NCBI GenBank assembly: GCA_050302275.1
Contig: JBNLAT010000001.1
Location: forward strand, 124,001-188,000
Direction of reading: 5' to 3'
DNA: 64,000 nt
DNA from: JAPHTQ01 sp050302275
GTDB lineage: Bacteria; Pseudomonadota; Gammaproteobacteria; Thiohalomonadales; Thiohalomonadaceae
A program made the position numbers and the translations under genes. Below, one piece after another: positions 26,118 through 34,350 of the stretch. Positions within the stretch are counted from its first letter, which is position 1. Each line of letters opens with the position of its first letter. A model generated the notes under the pieces. That model was not told the DNA's origin. It saw nothing but the letters and a program-made list of their open reading frames with translations, and ran no database searches.

Positions 26118-26953
26118 TCCAGGAAGTCATTAATCACCAGCGCTACGGTTTGCGGCTGTTCCATGTGCAGGTGGTGCTTCCCGTGCAGCTCCACCTGTTT
26201 CAGGTGAGGAATACAGGCCTTGCGTGAATCCCGCCCTTTCCAGCCAGTGAGCGCACCGTCATCGGCGCTGATCAGCAGTGTCGGTGCCTTGATATTGCGC
26301 AGGATGGTCTGGGCCTGTTCTTCACTGTAGTAGTGAGTGCCTGCTCCCTGCAGACGCTCGTCGTGACGCCAGAGATAACCGTCATCGGTTTTGATCATGC
26401 CACGCCGTGCAATCAGGGTTGCGGCATCACAACCGATGTCAAAGCGTCCGAGACGCTGGCGTATCTTTACCGCACTGTCTATATCCGGCCAGGGACGGGA
26501 GGGTTTTGCTCCCTTCGCCTCTTCATTAAACAGAATTCGCAGGCGCTTCACCTCGGTTTCAGCTGGGACGGCCATGGGACCAATACCATCGATCATCACC
26601 ACCCCGGCGACCCGCTCAGGGACCGCTGCGGCGGTAATGCTGGCGACGGCCGCCCCCATCGAATGGCCGATCAGGGCAAAGCGTTCCCAGCCCATGGCAT
26701 CGGCCAGGGCGACAATCCAGCGACAGCCGTCGGCAAGATGATAATCGCCGGATTCGGGTAGATGATCGGAATGACCGTGGCCGACCAGATCGGGGGCCAA
26801 CAGATGAGTATCTTTCAGGAAGGGGGCAAGGGGTAGAAAGGAGGCAGCGTTGTCGAGCCAGCCGTGGATCGCAATGACCGGCATGCCCTGTTCATGCCAC
26901 TCAAGTGCAGCGACACGGATTCCCCTGAGTTGAAACTCGCGCTCTTTTTGCAT
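26090..26953 (-). CDS. Alpha/beta-fold hydrolase
   Basis: A 287-residue alpha/beta hydrolase. The oxyanion segment IHGWLDNAASFLPL lies near residue 28 and the nucleophile elbow LIGHSMGAA carries Ser98. A His near the C-terminus (KHHLHMEQ) completes the likely triad. It resembles small esterases and acyl hydrolases without a defined substrate. The start ATG is 25 bases from the end of the CbiM-like gene on the same strand, so the two may be co-transcribed. Confidence 0.88.
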   Translation of the reverse strand: MQKEREFQLRGIRVAALEWHEQGMPVIAIHGWLDNAASFLPLAPFLKDTHLLAPDLVGHGHSDHLPESGDYHLADGCRWIVALADAMGWERFALIGHSMGAAVASITAAAVPERVAGVVMIDGIGPMAVPAETEVKRLRILFNEEAKGAKPSRPWPDIDSAVKIRQRLGRFDIGCDAATLIARRGMIKTDDGYLWRHDERLQGAGTHYYSEEQAQTILRNIKAPTLLISADDGALTGWKGRDSRKACIPHLKQVELHGKHHLHMEQPQTVALVINDFLECLEWSSPN

Positions 26954-26978
26954 GGTGCTTCTATTTGGTTTCTAGTAA

Positions 26979-27644
26979 TTATTTTCCGCTGAGGTAGCGT
27001 CGGTCATCAAAGGAACCGATCCACTCCGGTCGAAATAGTACCATGCCCGAGGTCAGCATGCCGGTGAAGAAACCTTCGGCAAAGAGCATCATCGGGGTAA
27101 ATGGCAGATAGCGATAATAGATATCGTCCCAGTCGTAACCACCACAGCACAACAACAGCAACGAAGTGGTGGTAACCAGTAAAAGCATAGTCAGGATGGC
27201 GCAGAAAAACCCGTTGAACAGCGTGTAAACAAAGAAACTTTTGCGCATGTAGAGCTGCGAGATGCGGTAGACGAGGTAGCTGAACAGCACCGGACCAACG
27301 ATCATCATCATGGCGTTAAGCGAAAAGGTCAGCCATTCGATATTGCCGTAGAGCCCCTGCCCCAGCAGCACCAGGCTGAGGGCGAGAATGGCGAACTTCC
27401 AGCCGAACATCAGCATCAGCAGGGTGGCGCCGAGAAGATGGAAATTCATGCCGGGGCGGATACCCGCCTTGATGCTCCACAACAACATCAGCACCACGGT
27501 GGCACCGAAGAAGACGTGCAGGTTCTCCTTGTCGCGTAGCTTGTACCAGGGGGCGGTGAACAGTACCCACAGCAACAGCGGCACATAGATGAAGAACGCG
27601 CCCAGGTAAAAGTAATCCGGCAACAGATGGGAAGGTATATTCAC
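26979..27644 (-). CDS. CbiM-like integral membrane protein (COG3235 type)
   Basis: A 221-residue protein with six or seven hydrophobic helices. GMNFHLLGATLLMLMFGW and FTPMMLFAEGFFTGMLTSG resemble the membrane component of energy-coupling factor (CbiM) nickel/cobalt transporters, but the metal-binding N-terminus of true CbiM is absent and no ATPase gene is near. Metal or small-molecule uptake is possible but unproven. GTG 27644 is chosen because GGGA lies 7 bases upstream; the GTG at 27677 lies in the palindrome at 27671-27687 and has no ribosome site. Confidence 0.75.
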   Translation of the reverse strand: MNIPSHLLPDYFYLGAFFIYVPLLLWVLFTAPWYKLRDKENLHVFFGATVVLMLLWSIKAGIRPGMNFHLLGATLLMLMFGWKFAILALSLVLLGQGLYGNIEWLTFSLNAMMMIVGPVLFSYLVYRISQLYMRKSFFVYTLFNGFFCAILTMLLLVTTTSLLLLCCGGYDWDDIYYRYLPFTPMMLFAEGFFTGMLTSGMVLFRPEWIGSFDDRRYLSGK

Positions 27645-27670
27645 TGCGTTTTCCCGTTGGTGGTTCCTGA

Positions 27671-27687
27671 ATAACACTACGTGTTAT
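27671..27687. promoter_or_regulatory. Perfect palindrome upstream of the CbiM-like gene
   Basis: ATAACAC-TAC-GTGTTAT: 7-bp arms around a 3-base centre, 27 bases upstream of the GTG start. The position between the iscU terminator and the gene suggests an operator. The regulator is unknown. Confidence 0.45.
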
Positions 27688-27711
27688 GTGGTGATACTAC
27701 ACCAAAGGGGA

Positions 27712-27741
27712 AAAGAAAAAAGGCCGCATTAGCGGCCTTGC
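27712..27741 (-). terminator. Terminator of iscU
   Basis: A GGCCGC-ATTA-GCGGCC hairpin (27722-27737) is followed on the minus strand by T6CT4. It lies 20 bases beyond the iscU stop. Confidence 0.9.
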
Positions 27742-27760
27742 GTGTGGTGCTTGCTTTCGA

Positions 27761-28138
27761 TCAGTGTTTGTTACGGTAATCGTCGATGGCGGCGCGAATG
27801 GCGTCCTCCGCCAGAACCGAGCAGTGAACCTTGACCGGCGGCAGGGCCAGTTCTTCGGCGATATCGCTGTTCTTGATGGTGCTGGCTTCATCCAGGCTCT
27901 TGCCCTTAAGCCATTCGGTCACCAGCGAGCTGGAGGCGATGGCGGAACCGCAGCCGTAGGTCTTGAAGCGGGCATCCTCAATAATGCCGCTATCGCTGAC
28001 CTTAATCTGCAGCCGCATCACGTCACCACAGGCGGGCGCGCCGACCATGCCGGTTCCTATATGGTTATCTTCGTTGGAAAAACTCCCTACATTTCGGGGG
28101 TTTTCATAGTGATCCATGACTTTGTCGCTGTAGGCCAT
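27761..28138 (-). CDS. iscU: Fe-S cluster assembly scaffold IscU
   Basis: A 125-residue protein very close to E. coli IscU. The three cluster cysteines are present at Cys37 (PACGDV), Cys63 (YGCGSA) and Cys106 (HCSVLAEDA), with Asp39 and the LPPVK motif that HscA recognises. It should build 2Fe-2S and 4Fe-4S clusters with the desulfurase IscS. No iscR, iscS, iscA, hscBA or fdx gene is adjacent, so this is a solitary iscU. ATG 28138 has GGAG upstream and gives the standard MAYSDK start. A promoter and an IscR-type site lie directly upstream. Confidence 0.97.
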   Translation of the reverse strand: MAYSDKVMDHYENPRNVGSFSNEDNHIGTGMVGAPACGDVMRLQIKVSDSGIIEDARFKTYGCGSAIASSSLVTEWLKGKSLDEASTIKNSDIAEELALPPVKVHCSVLAEDAIRAAIDDYRNKH

Positions 28139-28151
28139 GAACGCCACTCCT

Positions 28152-28176
28152 ATTCCTGACTATTACAGTCAAGAAT
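28152..28176 (-). promoter_or_regulatory. IscR type 1-like operator before iscU
   Basis: The minus strand reads TTGACTGTAATAGTCAGG in the core. It matches the published IscR type 1 consensus (GACT-R-W3-Y-AGTC core with A/T-rich flanks) at about 23 of 25 positions. It overlaps the -10 region and start site, fitting repression by [2Fe-2S]-IscR. The iscR gene itself is not in the window. Confidence 0.75.
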
Positions 28177-28202
28177 ATATGAGCATTAAGCGGAGCTGTC
28201 AA
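28174..28202 (-). promoter_or_regulatory. Sigma-70 promoter of iscU
   Basis: A perfect TTGACA -35 box (28197-28202) is followed after 17 bases by TATATT (28174-28179). The predicted start is near 28167, about 30 bases before the iscU ATG. Confidence 0.8.
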
Positions 28203-28240
28203 GTATCAGACCGCGAAAGAGCCGGGTAGAAGCCTTCTAT

Positions 28241-28696
28241 TTAAAGGGGGGAAAGGTCGTGGCTTCTCTGCTCGCGATAGCCATTACGCTGGCAGTAGCG
28301 CAGCAGGTCGTGCAACAGGTGATTCACCTGACGCTTCTCGTCGCGCTGGTAGCGATGGTCGCCTTCGAACTGGTAACGGGCGGGAATACGATGGCAGCCC
28401 TGGTAGGCGCTGACCTCGACCATGCGGGCATCGTGGTAGATATGCAGGCGCATGCTAAGGTCGGGCATCCACACACCGTCGATGAAGAACGGTTTGTGCA
28501 ATTCGATAATCGTGGTGTAGGCACAACGTTCAAGGATCAGTATCTCCAGCGCCTGTTGCGCACCGTCCTCCGCAGTAAGCAGATAACGGTCGGCGCCCGC
28601 CTCCATCTCAGGCAACAACTGTTGCAGCAGGCGGTAGTTCTCTTCGAACAGCCACATCGGACTGCGCGGCGCTGAATGAACGATTGTGTGTGTCAT
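28241..28696 (-). CDS. DUF1249 family protein
   Basis: A 151-residue protein of the DUF1249 (YqiB-like) family. Recognisable segments are MWLFEENYRLLQQLLPE near the start, ILERCAYTTIIEL, and MRLHIYHDARMVEV. The function is unknown. In E. coli yqiB lies beside nudF and cpdA; neither is here. It lies downstream of fliA on the same strand. Confidence 0.9.
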   Translation of the reverse strand: MTHTIVHSAPRSPMWLFEENYRLLQQLLPEMEAGADRYLLTAEDGAQQALEILILERCAYTTIIELHKPFFIDGVWMPDLSMRLHIYHDARMVEVSAYQGCHRIPARYQFEGDHRYQRDEKRQVNHLLHDLLRYCQRNGYREQRSHDLSPL

Positions 28697-28806
28697 AGGT
28701 TAACTCTAACACAGCAAACACACTTGACGGCAAGGCGACTTTGGACTTGTCCGCAAATAAAAACAAAAAAGTTTTCTTGACTTGAAAGTGTCGTAAAGGC
28801 AGGGAT

Positions 28807-29514
28807 TTAGAGGGTATTACTTAAGGAGGCACGCAGTCTCGCATGAGACTGACTGAGGATTTGACTGATGCGCGATTCGCTGACATTCAATACCGCGCCA
28901 ATCTCCTTGAGGTTGAGTTCTTTCTCATAATAAAGACTCATGATCAGTTGTTCTCGTTCCGGCAACTCGCTGATCGCCGCAATCAATTGCTGACGAAATT
29001 CATCTTCTTCCAGCCGCTGTTGCGGTAATGGCGCATCGTCGCTGAATTGATCGTAGCCGCCCTCATCACTTGAGGTAAGTTCATCGTAACTCAGCAAACG
29101 GCTGAACGAGGTTTCACGCAGTAGTTGGTGGTAGTCATCAAGGCTGATACCCAGCTCTGCGGCAATCTCACGATCAGTCGGTTCAACCGTGCCACGATTC
29201 TCGATTCGTTGAATCGCGGCGCTGATCTCGCGGCTCTTGCGGTGTACCGATTTCGGCGCCCAGTCGTTGCGACGCAACTCGTCGAGCATCGCGCCGCGAA
29301 TGCGGATCGAGGCATAGGTTTCGAAACTGGCACCCTGCCTCGGGTCGTATTGTCCCGCAGCATCGAGCAAACCGATCAAACCGGCCTGGATCAGGTCGTC
29401 CACCTGCACGCTGGCGGGCAGACGTCCCATCAGATGGTAGGCGATCTTTTTTACCAATGGTGCATGGCGGTCTACCACGTCATCCTTGCTGGTAAATCCT
29501 TGTGCGGTGTACAT
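28807..29514 (-). CDS. fliA: Flagellar sigma factor sigma-28
   Basis: A 235-residue sigma-28 factor with region 2 (RIRGAMLDELRRNDWAP), region 3, and a C-terminal region 4 helix-turn-helix (LKEIGAVLNVSESRISQI). It directs RNA polymerase to late flagellar promoters and is held by FlgM, encoded at 60452-60775. In Pseudomonas and Vibrio fliA follows flhF-fleN; here it stands alone after the fliK terminator and before DUF1249. Clear sigma-28 targets in the window are fliC and flgM. Confidence 0.97.
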   Translation of the reverse strand: MYTAQGFTSKDDVVDRHAPLVKKIAYHLMGRLPASVQVDDLIQAGLIGLLDAAGQYDPRQGASFETYASIRIRGAMLDELRRNDWAPKSVHRKSREISAAIQRIENRGTVEPTDREIAAELGISLDDYHQLLRETSFSRLLSYDELTSSDEGGYDQFSDDAPLPQQRLEEDEFRQQLIAAISELPEREQLIMSLYYEKELNLKEIGAVLNVSESRISQILSQSHARLRASLSNTL

Positions 29515-29586
29515 CGATGGACTGGTTCACTGTTATTAGCAATCCTTTGAGTATGACAGAGGGATCGATACCCTGCCAAAAGGCAT

Positions 29587-29612
29587 AAAAAAAGGCGGGA
29601 TATCATCCCGCC
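29587..29612 (-). terminator. Terminator after fliK
   Basis: The stem GGCGGGAT-ATC-ATCCCGCC (29594-29612) is followed on the minus strand by T7. It closes the fliE-K operon and separates it from fliA. Confidence 0.9.
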
Positions 29613-29632
29613 TTGTTCTGGTTTAACACTGC

Positions 29633-30820
29633 TTAGGCAAAATAGTCGACGGCATTCGGACTCACCCTGCTCACCTGAGTGACGAGTTCATCACCGTTGC
29701 CATCGTGTTCCAGCTCACCGCCAGCATTACCACCCAGTCCGTTACGCTGATCGGCGACCGCAGCCTGGCGCTGGTTATCACCGAAGGAGTGTTGCGAAAC
29801 ATCGGCCTGACCGAGATTCAGTCCCTGCTCACCCAGCATCTCGCGCAGCCGTGGTAACGCTGCCTCAATGGCATCGCGGGTAGTGGCGTGATGGGCGACG
29901 AAATTGACGTGGGTTTGATCGTTATGCACCTGAATCTTGATCTCGATAGGTCCCAGTTCACGCGGGTTAAGGTGGATCTGCGCCTGCTGTAGATTGTTGC
30001 GCGCCATCCACACCACACGCTCGCCCATCGCCTGATCCCAACCGCTCTGCTGCAGAGGTACGGCAATAGACATCTGCGCAGGTAGCGTAGAGGCCGTTTG
30101 TTGCGGCTGAGCACTGTTCACCGTTGCTGCAGCCGTCGAGGTATTGAGCATCTCGCCAAAATTCGTCGCGCTACGCGTTGCACCATTCACCAGAGTAAAC
30201 AGGGCATTATCACCCTTACCCTGATGCGCGCTGGCATTACCACCCTCCTTACCCAGATTGGCCAGATCAGCAGGATTCAGATCCCGCAGGCGCAAACTGG
30301 AAAACGAAAGCGCATCGTCCGCGCTACTTTCGGTGGCCGCTTCGCCTTTCACCACTGCCGGTTGCACCGCCGCCAATTTTGTCTCATCCGTTGCGGCACG
30401 GCTAACCTGTTTACCCTCCTGCTGCATCAGGGTCTGAAGCACAGCCTGAGGATTGTCCACCTGCTCCGCAGTCAGTGCATCGCTGTCCGTTTCGCTCTCC
30501 TCGTCCAGATCCACGGCGGCAACGGGCGGCAAATTCTTGCCGCTTGCGGCAACCACTTCCTCTTCCGTCGTTTCTTCGCTGGCAGCCTGTTCCTGCGGTT
30601 CGCGCTCAGTCGCCTCCTGCGATTTGGGAGTTTGATGAGTGTCGGCGGTTTCGTTCACCGAATCGCTGGAAGGCGCATCGTTGTGCGGTTCTGCGCTACG
30701 TGAGACCTGCTCAAACTCGCGGCTAAAGGCGCCGTCATCGCCATTCTTTGCACTGCTGGCGGCGGCTTTACCGTTTGCGCCGACACCAAGCAGGGCGGCA
30801 GCAGGATTGGTTTGTACCAT
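29633..30820 (-). CDS. fliK: Flagellar hook-length control protein
   Basis: A 395-residue protein. The first 250 residues are acidic, Gln/Ser/Thr/Ala-rich and low in predicted structure, as usual for the FliK ruler part. The C-terminal Flg_hook domain is recognisable (LNPRELGPIEIKIQVHNDQT, then LPRLREMLGEQGLNLGQADV). It measures hook length and switches the export gate from rod/hook to filament substrates. It is the last gene of the fliE-K operon. Confidence 0.93.
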   Translation of the reverse strand: MVQTNPAAALLGVGANGKAAASSAKNGDDGAFSREFEQVSRSAEPHNDAPSSDSVNETADTHQTPKSQEATEREPQEQAASEETTEEEVVAASGKNLPPVAAVDLDEESETDSDALTAEQVDNPQAVLQTLMQQEGKQVSRAATDETKLAAVQPAVVKGEAATESSADDALSFSSLRLRDLNPADLANLGKEGGNASAHQGKGDNALFTLVNGATRSATNFGEMLNTSTAAATVNSAQPQQTASTLPAQMSIAVPLQQSGWDQAMGERVVWMARNNLQQAQIHLNPRELGPIEIKIQVHNDQTHVNFVAHHATTRDAIEAALPRLREMLGEQGLNLGQADVSQHSFGDNQRQAAVADQRNGLGGNAGGELEHDGNGDELVTQVSRVSPNAVDYFA

Positions 30821-30874
30821 TTGCAGACTCCTTATTTTCTTCTATCCGAATAACAGCAAGTTACGGGCCAACAG

Positions 30875-31318
30875 TTACTTTTTGTTGTGCAGGCTGTTAT
30901 TCAGGGCATGTTCGTCATTCTCTTTCTGTTCGCGTTTATTGGCCTGATATTGCTCATCGACCTGATAGCGCTCGATCACCTTGTCCATCACCTGGGTCTT
31001 GCCATGCGCCTGCTGCCAGGAGTGACGCTTCTGCTCACGCTCATGGCGGGCCGCTTCGACGATCTGTTGTTGCTGTTTGATCGCCAGATTCAGGTTATGC
31101 AGAAAACTCTGCATCTGTTGCAGGCGCGAGGCGACCACACCGTTTGCCCCCAACTCCTGGATCTGTCGATCATATTCTTCGCGGTACTGCTGCAGTTCTG
31201 CCAGACGCTGCTCCTGCTGCTGTAAACTCTGAACGCTATGACCCAGCGCCTTTGCCGCATCCTTTTCACGGGATTCGTTAATGCGCTGTACCGGTTTTAA
31301 ACGTTCCGACTTGGTCAT
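30875..31318 (-). CDS. fliJ: Flagellar export chaperone FliJ
   Basis: A 147-residue, almost fully helical, charged coiled-coil protein rich in Gln, Glu, Lys and Arg, with the size and position of FliJ after fliI. FliJ links the ATPase ring to the export gate and escorts chaperones. The ATG lies 12 bases from the fliI stop. Confidence 0.93.
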   Translation of the reverse strand: MTKSERLKPVQRINESREKDAAKALGHSVQSLQQQEQRLAELQQYREEYDRQIQELGANGVVASRLQQMQSFLHNLNLAIKQQQQIVEAARHEREQKRHSWQQAHGKTQVMDKVIERYQVDEQYQANKREQKENDEHALNNSLHNKK

Positions 31319-31330
31319 GAGAACACCTGT

Positions 31331-32743
31331 TTATCGCTGCGCCTGCAATGCACCCCGGTTGCGTTGATCAACCGGTTCAGGGGTGAGCTGAGACAACATC
31401 TGCAAGTCGTGCAGACTGGCGGCAAAATTGAACGGCTTATTCATTCCCTGTTGCAGAAATTCGGCAATATGCGGACGCAGGGCAATCGCCTCGTCGATCT
31501 GGCGATCACTACCGCGGGCATAAGCACCGACGCTGATCAGATCGCGATTCTTTTCATAGATGGAGTAGAGCCGCTTGAGCCAGCGCGACGCCTGAATATG
31601 TTCGTCACTGCTAATCTGATCCATCGCACGACTGATCGATGCCTCGATGTCGATAGCGGGATAGTGCCCCTCTTCCGCCAGACGGCGCGCCAGCACCACA
31701 TGGCCATCAAGAATGGCGCGAGCAGCATCGGCGATCGGGTCCTGTTGGTCATCGCCTTCGGTCAGTACTGTATAGAACGCGGTGATCGAACCGCCGTGAA
31801 CATCGCCGTTACCAGCGCGCTCTACCAGTTGTGGAATGCGGGCGAAGACCGAGGCAGGATAACCTTTGGTCGCAGGCGGTTCACCGATGGCCAGGCCCAA
31901 CTCTCGCTGCGCCTGGGCGAAGCGGGTGAGCGAATCCATCAGCAGCAAAACGTTTTTTCCCTTGTCGCGAAAATACTCGGCGATACTGGTCGCCATCGCA
32001 GCACCGTGCAGACGCATCACAGGGGTATTGTCCGCCGGGGCGGCGACCACCACAGCGCGGGCCATACCTTCCACGCCAAGGATTTTGTCGATGAACTCTT
32101 TCACCTCACGACCACGTTCGCCGATTAGCCCAACCACGATCACATCGGCGGTGGTGAATTTGGTCATCATCCCGAGCAGTACACTCTTACCTACACCGCT
32201 ACCTGCGAACAGACCCATACGTTGACCGCGACCGACAGTAAGCATGCTGTTAATCGCGCGCACGCCGACATCGAGCGGTTCGTCGATCGGTTTGCGTGCC
32301 ATGGGATTGATGAAGTGTCCGGTCAGCGGCATACGCTCACGGGTATGGAGCGGGCCTTTACCGTCGAGGGGATTACCGGCGCCATCGATAACACGGCCCA
32401 GTAATTCATCGCCAACCGGCGCATCATAGACTCGGCCTGTCGGTACCACACGGGAGTTGGGACCGATACCGCGGACATCGCCGGTGGGCATTAAATAGAT
32501 ATGTTCACCAGCGAAACCGACTACTTCGGTCTCCACTGCACTACCGTTACTATTTTCGATCAGACAACGTGAACCGATATCCGCCTGAATACCCTCCGCC
32601 TCGACGGTAAGCCCGACCATGCGGGTAACACGTCCTTCGACGGTGAGTGGCAACTGCTCAGCCAGACGCTCGCAGCCTGCTGCCAGACGTGCGCTCCAGC
32701 GTGCAGCGACCTGCTGCGGATCACGTTGCGCTATCTTCTGCAC
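31331..32743 (-). CDS. fliI: Flagellum-specific ATPase
   Basis: A 470-residue F1-beta-like ATPase. The Walker A loop is GLFAGSGVGKSVLLGMM, the Walker B strand is NVLLLMDSLTRFAQAQREL, and the catalytic Glu lies in IGERGREV. It powers and organises type III export of flagellar subunits with FliH and FliJ. The start is GTG with GGGAGG upstream and overlaps the fliH 3' end by 23 bases, giving tight coupling. Confidence 0.97.
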   Translation of the reverse strand: MQKIAQRDPQQVAARWSARLAAGCERLAEQLPLTVEGRVTRMVGLTVEAEGIQADIGSRCLIENSNGSAVETEVVGFAGEHIYLMPTGDVRGIGPNSRVVPTGRVYDAPVGDELLGRVIDGAGNPLDGKGPLHTRERMPLTGHFINPMARKPIDEPLDVGVRAINSMLTVGRGQRMGLFAGSGVGKSVLLGMMTKFTTADVIVVGLIGERGREVKEFIDKILGVEGMARAVVVAAPADNTPVMRLHGAAMATSIAEYFRDKGKNVLLLMDSLTRFAQAQRELGLAIGEPPATKGYPASVFARIPQLVERAGNGDVHGGSITAFYTVLTEGDDQQDPIADAARAILDGHVVLARRLAEEGHYPAIDIEASISRAMDQISSDEHIQASRWLKRLYSIYEKNRDLISVGAYARGSDRQIDEAIALRPHIAEFLQQGMNKPFNFAASLHDLQMLSQLTPEPVDQRNRGALQAQR

Positions 32744-33347
32744 GGGAACCTCCCATCAGTTCCGCAACGATGCTATTGAGTCGTTTTTCCACACTGGCAT
32801 CGACCCGTGAGGTATCGCTTTCGACGCGGCAACCACCACGGGTAAGCACCATATCCTCGACGATCTTCCACGGCGCGGTTTCGTCTTCTTCGGTATTCAG
32901 CGCGTCGCGCACCAGCGAAGCATCATCGGGATGGAGAAAAATTCGGATATTGCGTGCCGATGAGGGAAGCTCCGCCATCGCCTCACGCACCACGGCCACA
33001 ACCTGCTCCGGATCGGTTTGCAGTTCGCGGCGAATAATCTGTCTTGCTACGGCCATCGCCAGAGCGATCAATTCCTGTTCGACCTGTTCATCGGCAGCGG
33101 CCAACGGTTCCGAGAGTGCGCGCATGATCTGATTCATGCGCTGCATCTGCGCGGCAATCTCTTTTTGCGCCGCATCGATACCTTCCTTATAACCCTGCTC
33201 GAAACCCTCTTTTTGCGCCTCTTTATGGATCGCTTCAAGCTTATCTGCGGTCATTGGTCGCACACTGTTGAACGCGTCACGCCCCTCGACCACCGGCAGT
33301 TCCCAGCGTTCGTACGCGCTCATCTTGCCGTCGATGACTTTAGACAA
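32721..33347 (-). CDS. fliH: Flagellar assembly protein FliH
   Basis: A 208-residue protein with a central Gln/Glu-rich helix, including a glycine-repeat-like EGFEQGYKEGIDAAQKE segment, and a C-terminal globular domain. FliH binds FliI as a dimer and regulates the ATPase. The likely start is TTG 33347, supported by AGGAG 6 bases upstream and by overlap with the fliG stop. ATG 33323 is the alternative. Confidence 0.93.
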   Translation of the reverse strand: MSKVIDGKMSAYERWELPVVEGRDAFNSVRPMTADKLEAIHKEAQKEGFEQGYKEGIDAAQKEIAAQMQRMNQIMRALSEPLAAADEQVEQELIALAMAVARQIIRRELQTDPEQVVAVVREAMAELPSSARNIRIFLHPDDASLVRDALNTEEDETAPWKIVEDMVLTRGGCRVESDTSRVDASVEKRLNSIVAELMGGSRAEDSAT

Positions 33348-34350
33348 ACTCTTCTCCTGCGCCGCCTAGCGAGATATCTCCAGCCTCGGCCATACGGCGG
33401 GCGATGGCGAGGATCTCTTTCTGCGCATTTTCCATATCGCTGACACGGACCGGGCCGCGTGCTTCCAGATCGTCGCGCAGCATCTCTGCAGCGCGCTTGG
33501 ACATATTCTTGAAAATCTTTTCCTTGAGCCCTTCCTCCGAACCTTTCAGCGCCAGGATCAGGCTGTCGGAGGAGACCTCACGCAGCAGTGCCTGCACGCT
33601 GCGGTCGTCGAGATCGATCAGGTTGTCGAAGACGAACATCAGGTCTTCGATCGCCTGACCCATATCTGTATCCATCTCCTTGACCTTCTCCATCAATTTC
33701 ACTTCCAGCGCGGTATCCATAAAGTTGAGGATATTGGCGGCGGTTTTAGTGCCACCGACGCTGGAGGATTTGATGCTGGAGCCTGTGCCTTCAAACTGTT
33801 TCTCCAGGATCTCATCAAGTTCCTGCAGTGCACTGGGCTGAATACCGTCAAGGCTGGCGATGCGCATCAACACATCGGACTGTAAATTTTCCGCCAACAG
33901 GGAAAGTACCGCAGCCGCCTGATCGCTATCGAGGTAGGAGAGAACGATGGCGATGATCTGCGGATGCTCGAAACGAATAATCTCGGCGATGGCACGGGGC
34001 TCCATCCACTTCAGCGCTTCGAGTCCCTTGGAAGAGCGACCGATGAGAATTCGATCGATTAACTGCCCCGCCTTTTCGTTACCCAGGGCATTATTCAAAA
34101 CGTTGCGCAGATAATCTTCGTTACCTGTACCGAGGGCGGTATGGGTACCGAGGGTTTCGGCAAAATCAGAGACCACGTTGGTCACCTGACCTTTGGTCAC
34201 GTTGCCGATGGTGGCCATTGCCTCACCGACCTTCTGCACCTCTTTCGGACCGAGGTGTTTCATGATCTCGGCGGCGGCACCTTCACCCAGACTCATCAAC
34301 AGGACAGCCGCCTGTTCCGCTCCGCTCAGTTTTGTAGTTGCTTCGGCCAT
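33340..34350 (-). CDS. fliG: Flagellar motor switch protein FliG
   Basis: A 336-residue protein with three FliG domains: an N-terminal FliF-binding part (LSGAEQAAVLLMSLGEGAAA), the middle part with the EHPQ motif (FEHPQIIAIVLSYL), and the C-terminal torque helix with charged residues (LDDRSVQALLREV). It couples the stator to the rotor. It starts with a TAATG overlap on fliF. Confidence 0.97.
   Translation of the reverse strand: MAEATTKLSGAEQAAVLLMSLGEGAAAEIMKHLGPKEVQKVGEAMATIGNVTKGQVTNVVSDFAETLGTHTALGTGNEDYLRNVLNNALGNEKAGQLIDRILIGRSSKGLEALKWMEPRAIAEIIRFEHPQIIAIVLSYLDSDQAAAVLSLLAENLQSDVLMRIASLDGIQPSALQELDEILEKQFEGTGSSIKSSSVGGTKTAANILNFMDTALEVKLMEKVKEMDTDMGQAIEDLMFVFDNLIDLDDRSVQALLREVSSDSLILALKGSEEGLKEKIFKNMSKRAAEMLRDDLEARGPVRVSDMENAQKEILAIARRMAEAGDISLGGAGEEFV

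Noticed and set aside
25075..26133. A 352-codon plus-strand frame
   Set aside because: It lies antisense to ubiA, has skewed composition and no family likeness.
30098..30703. A 201-codon plus-strand frame inside fliK
   Set aside because: It is antisense to the low-complexity part of FliK and has no supporting ribosome site.
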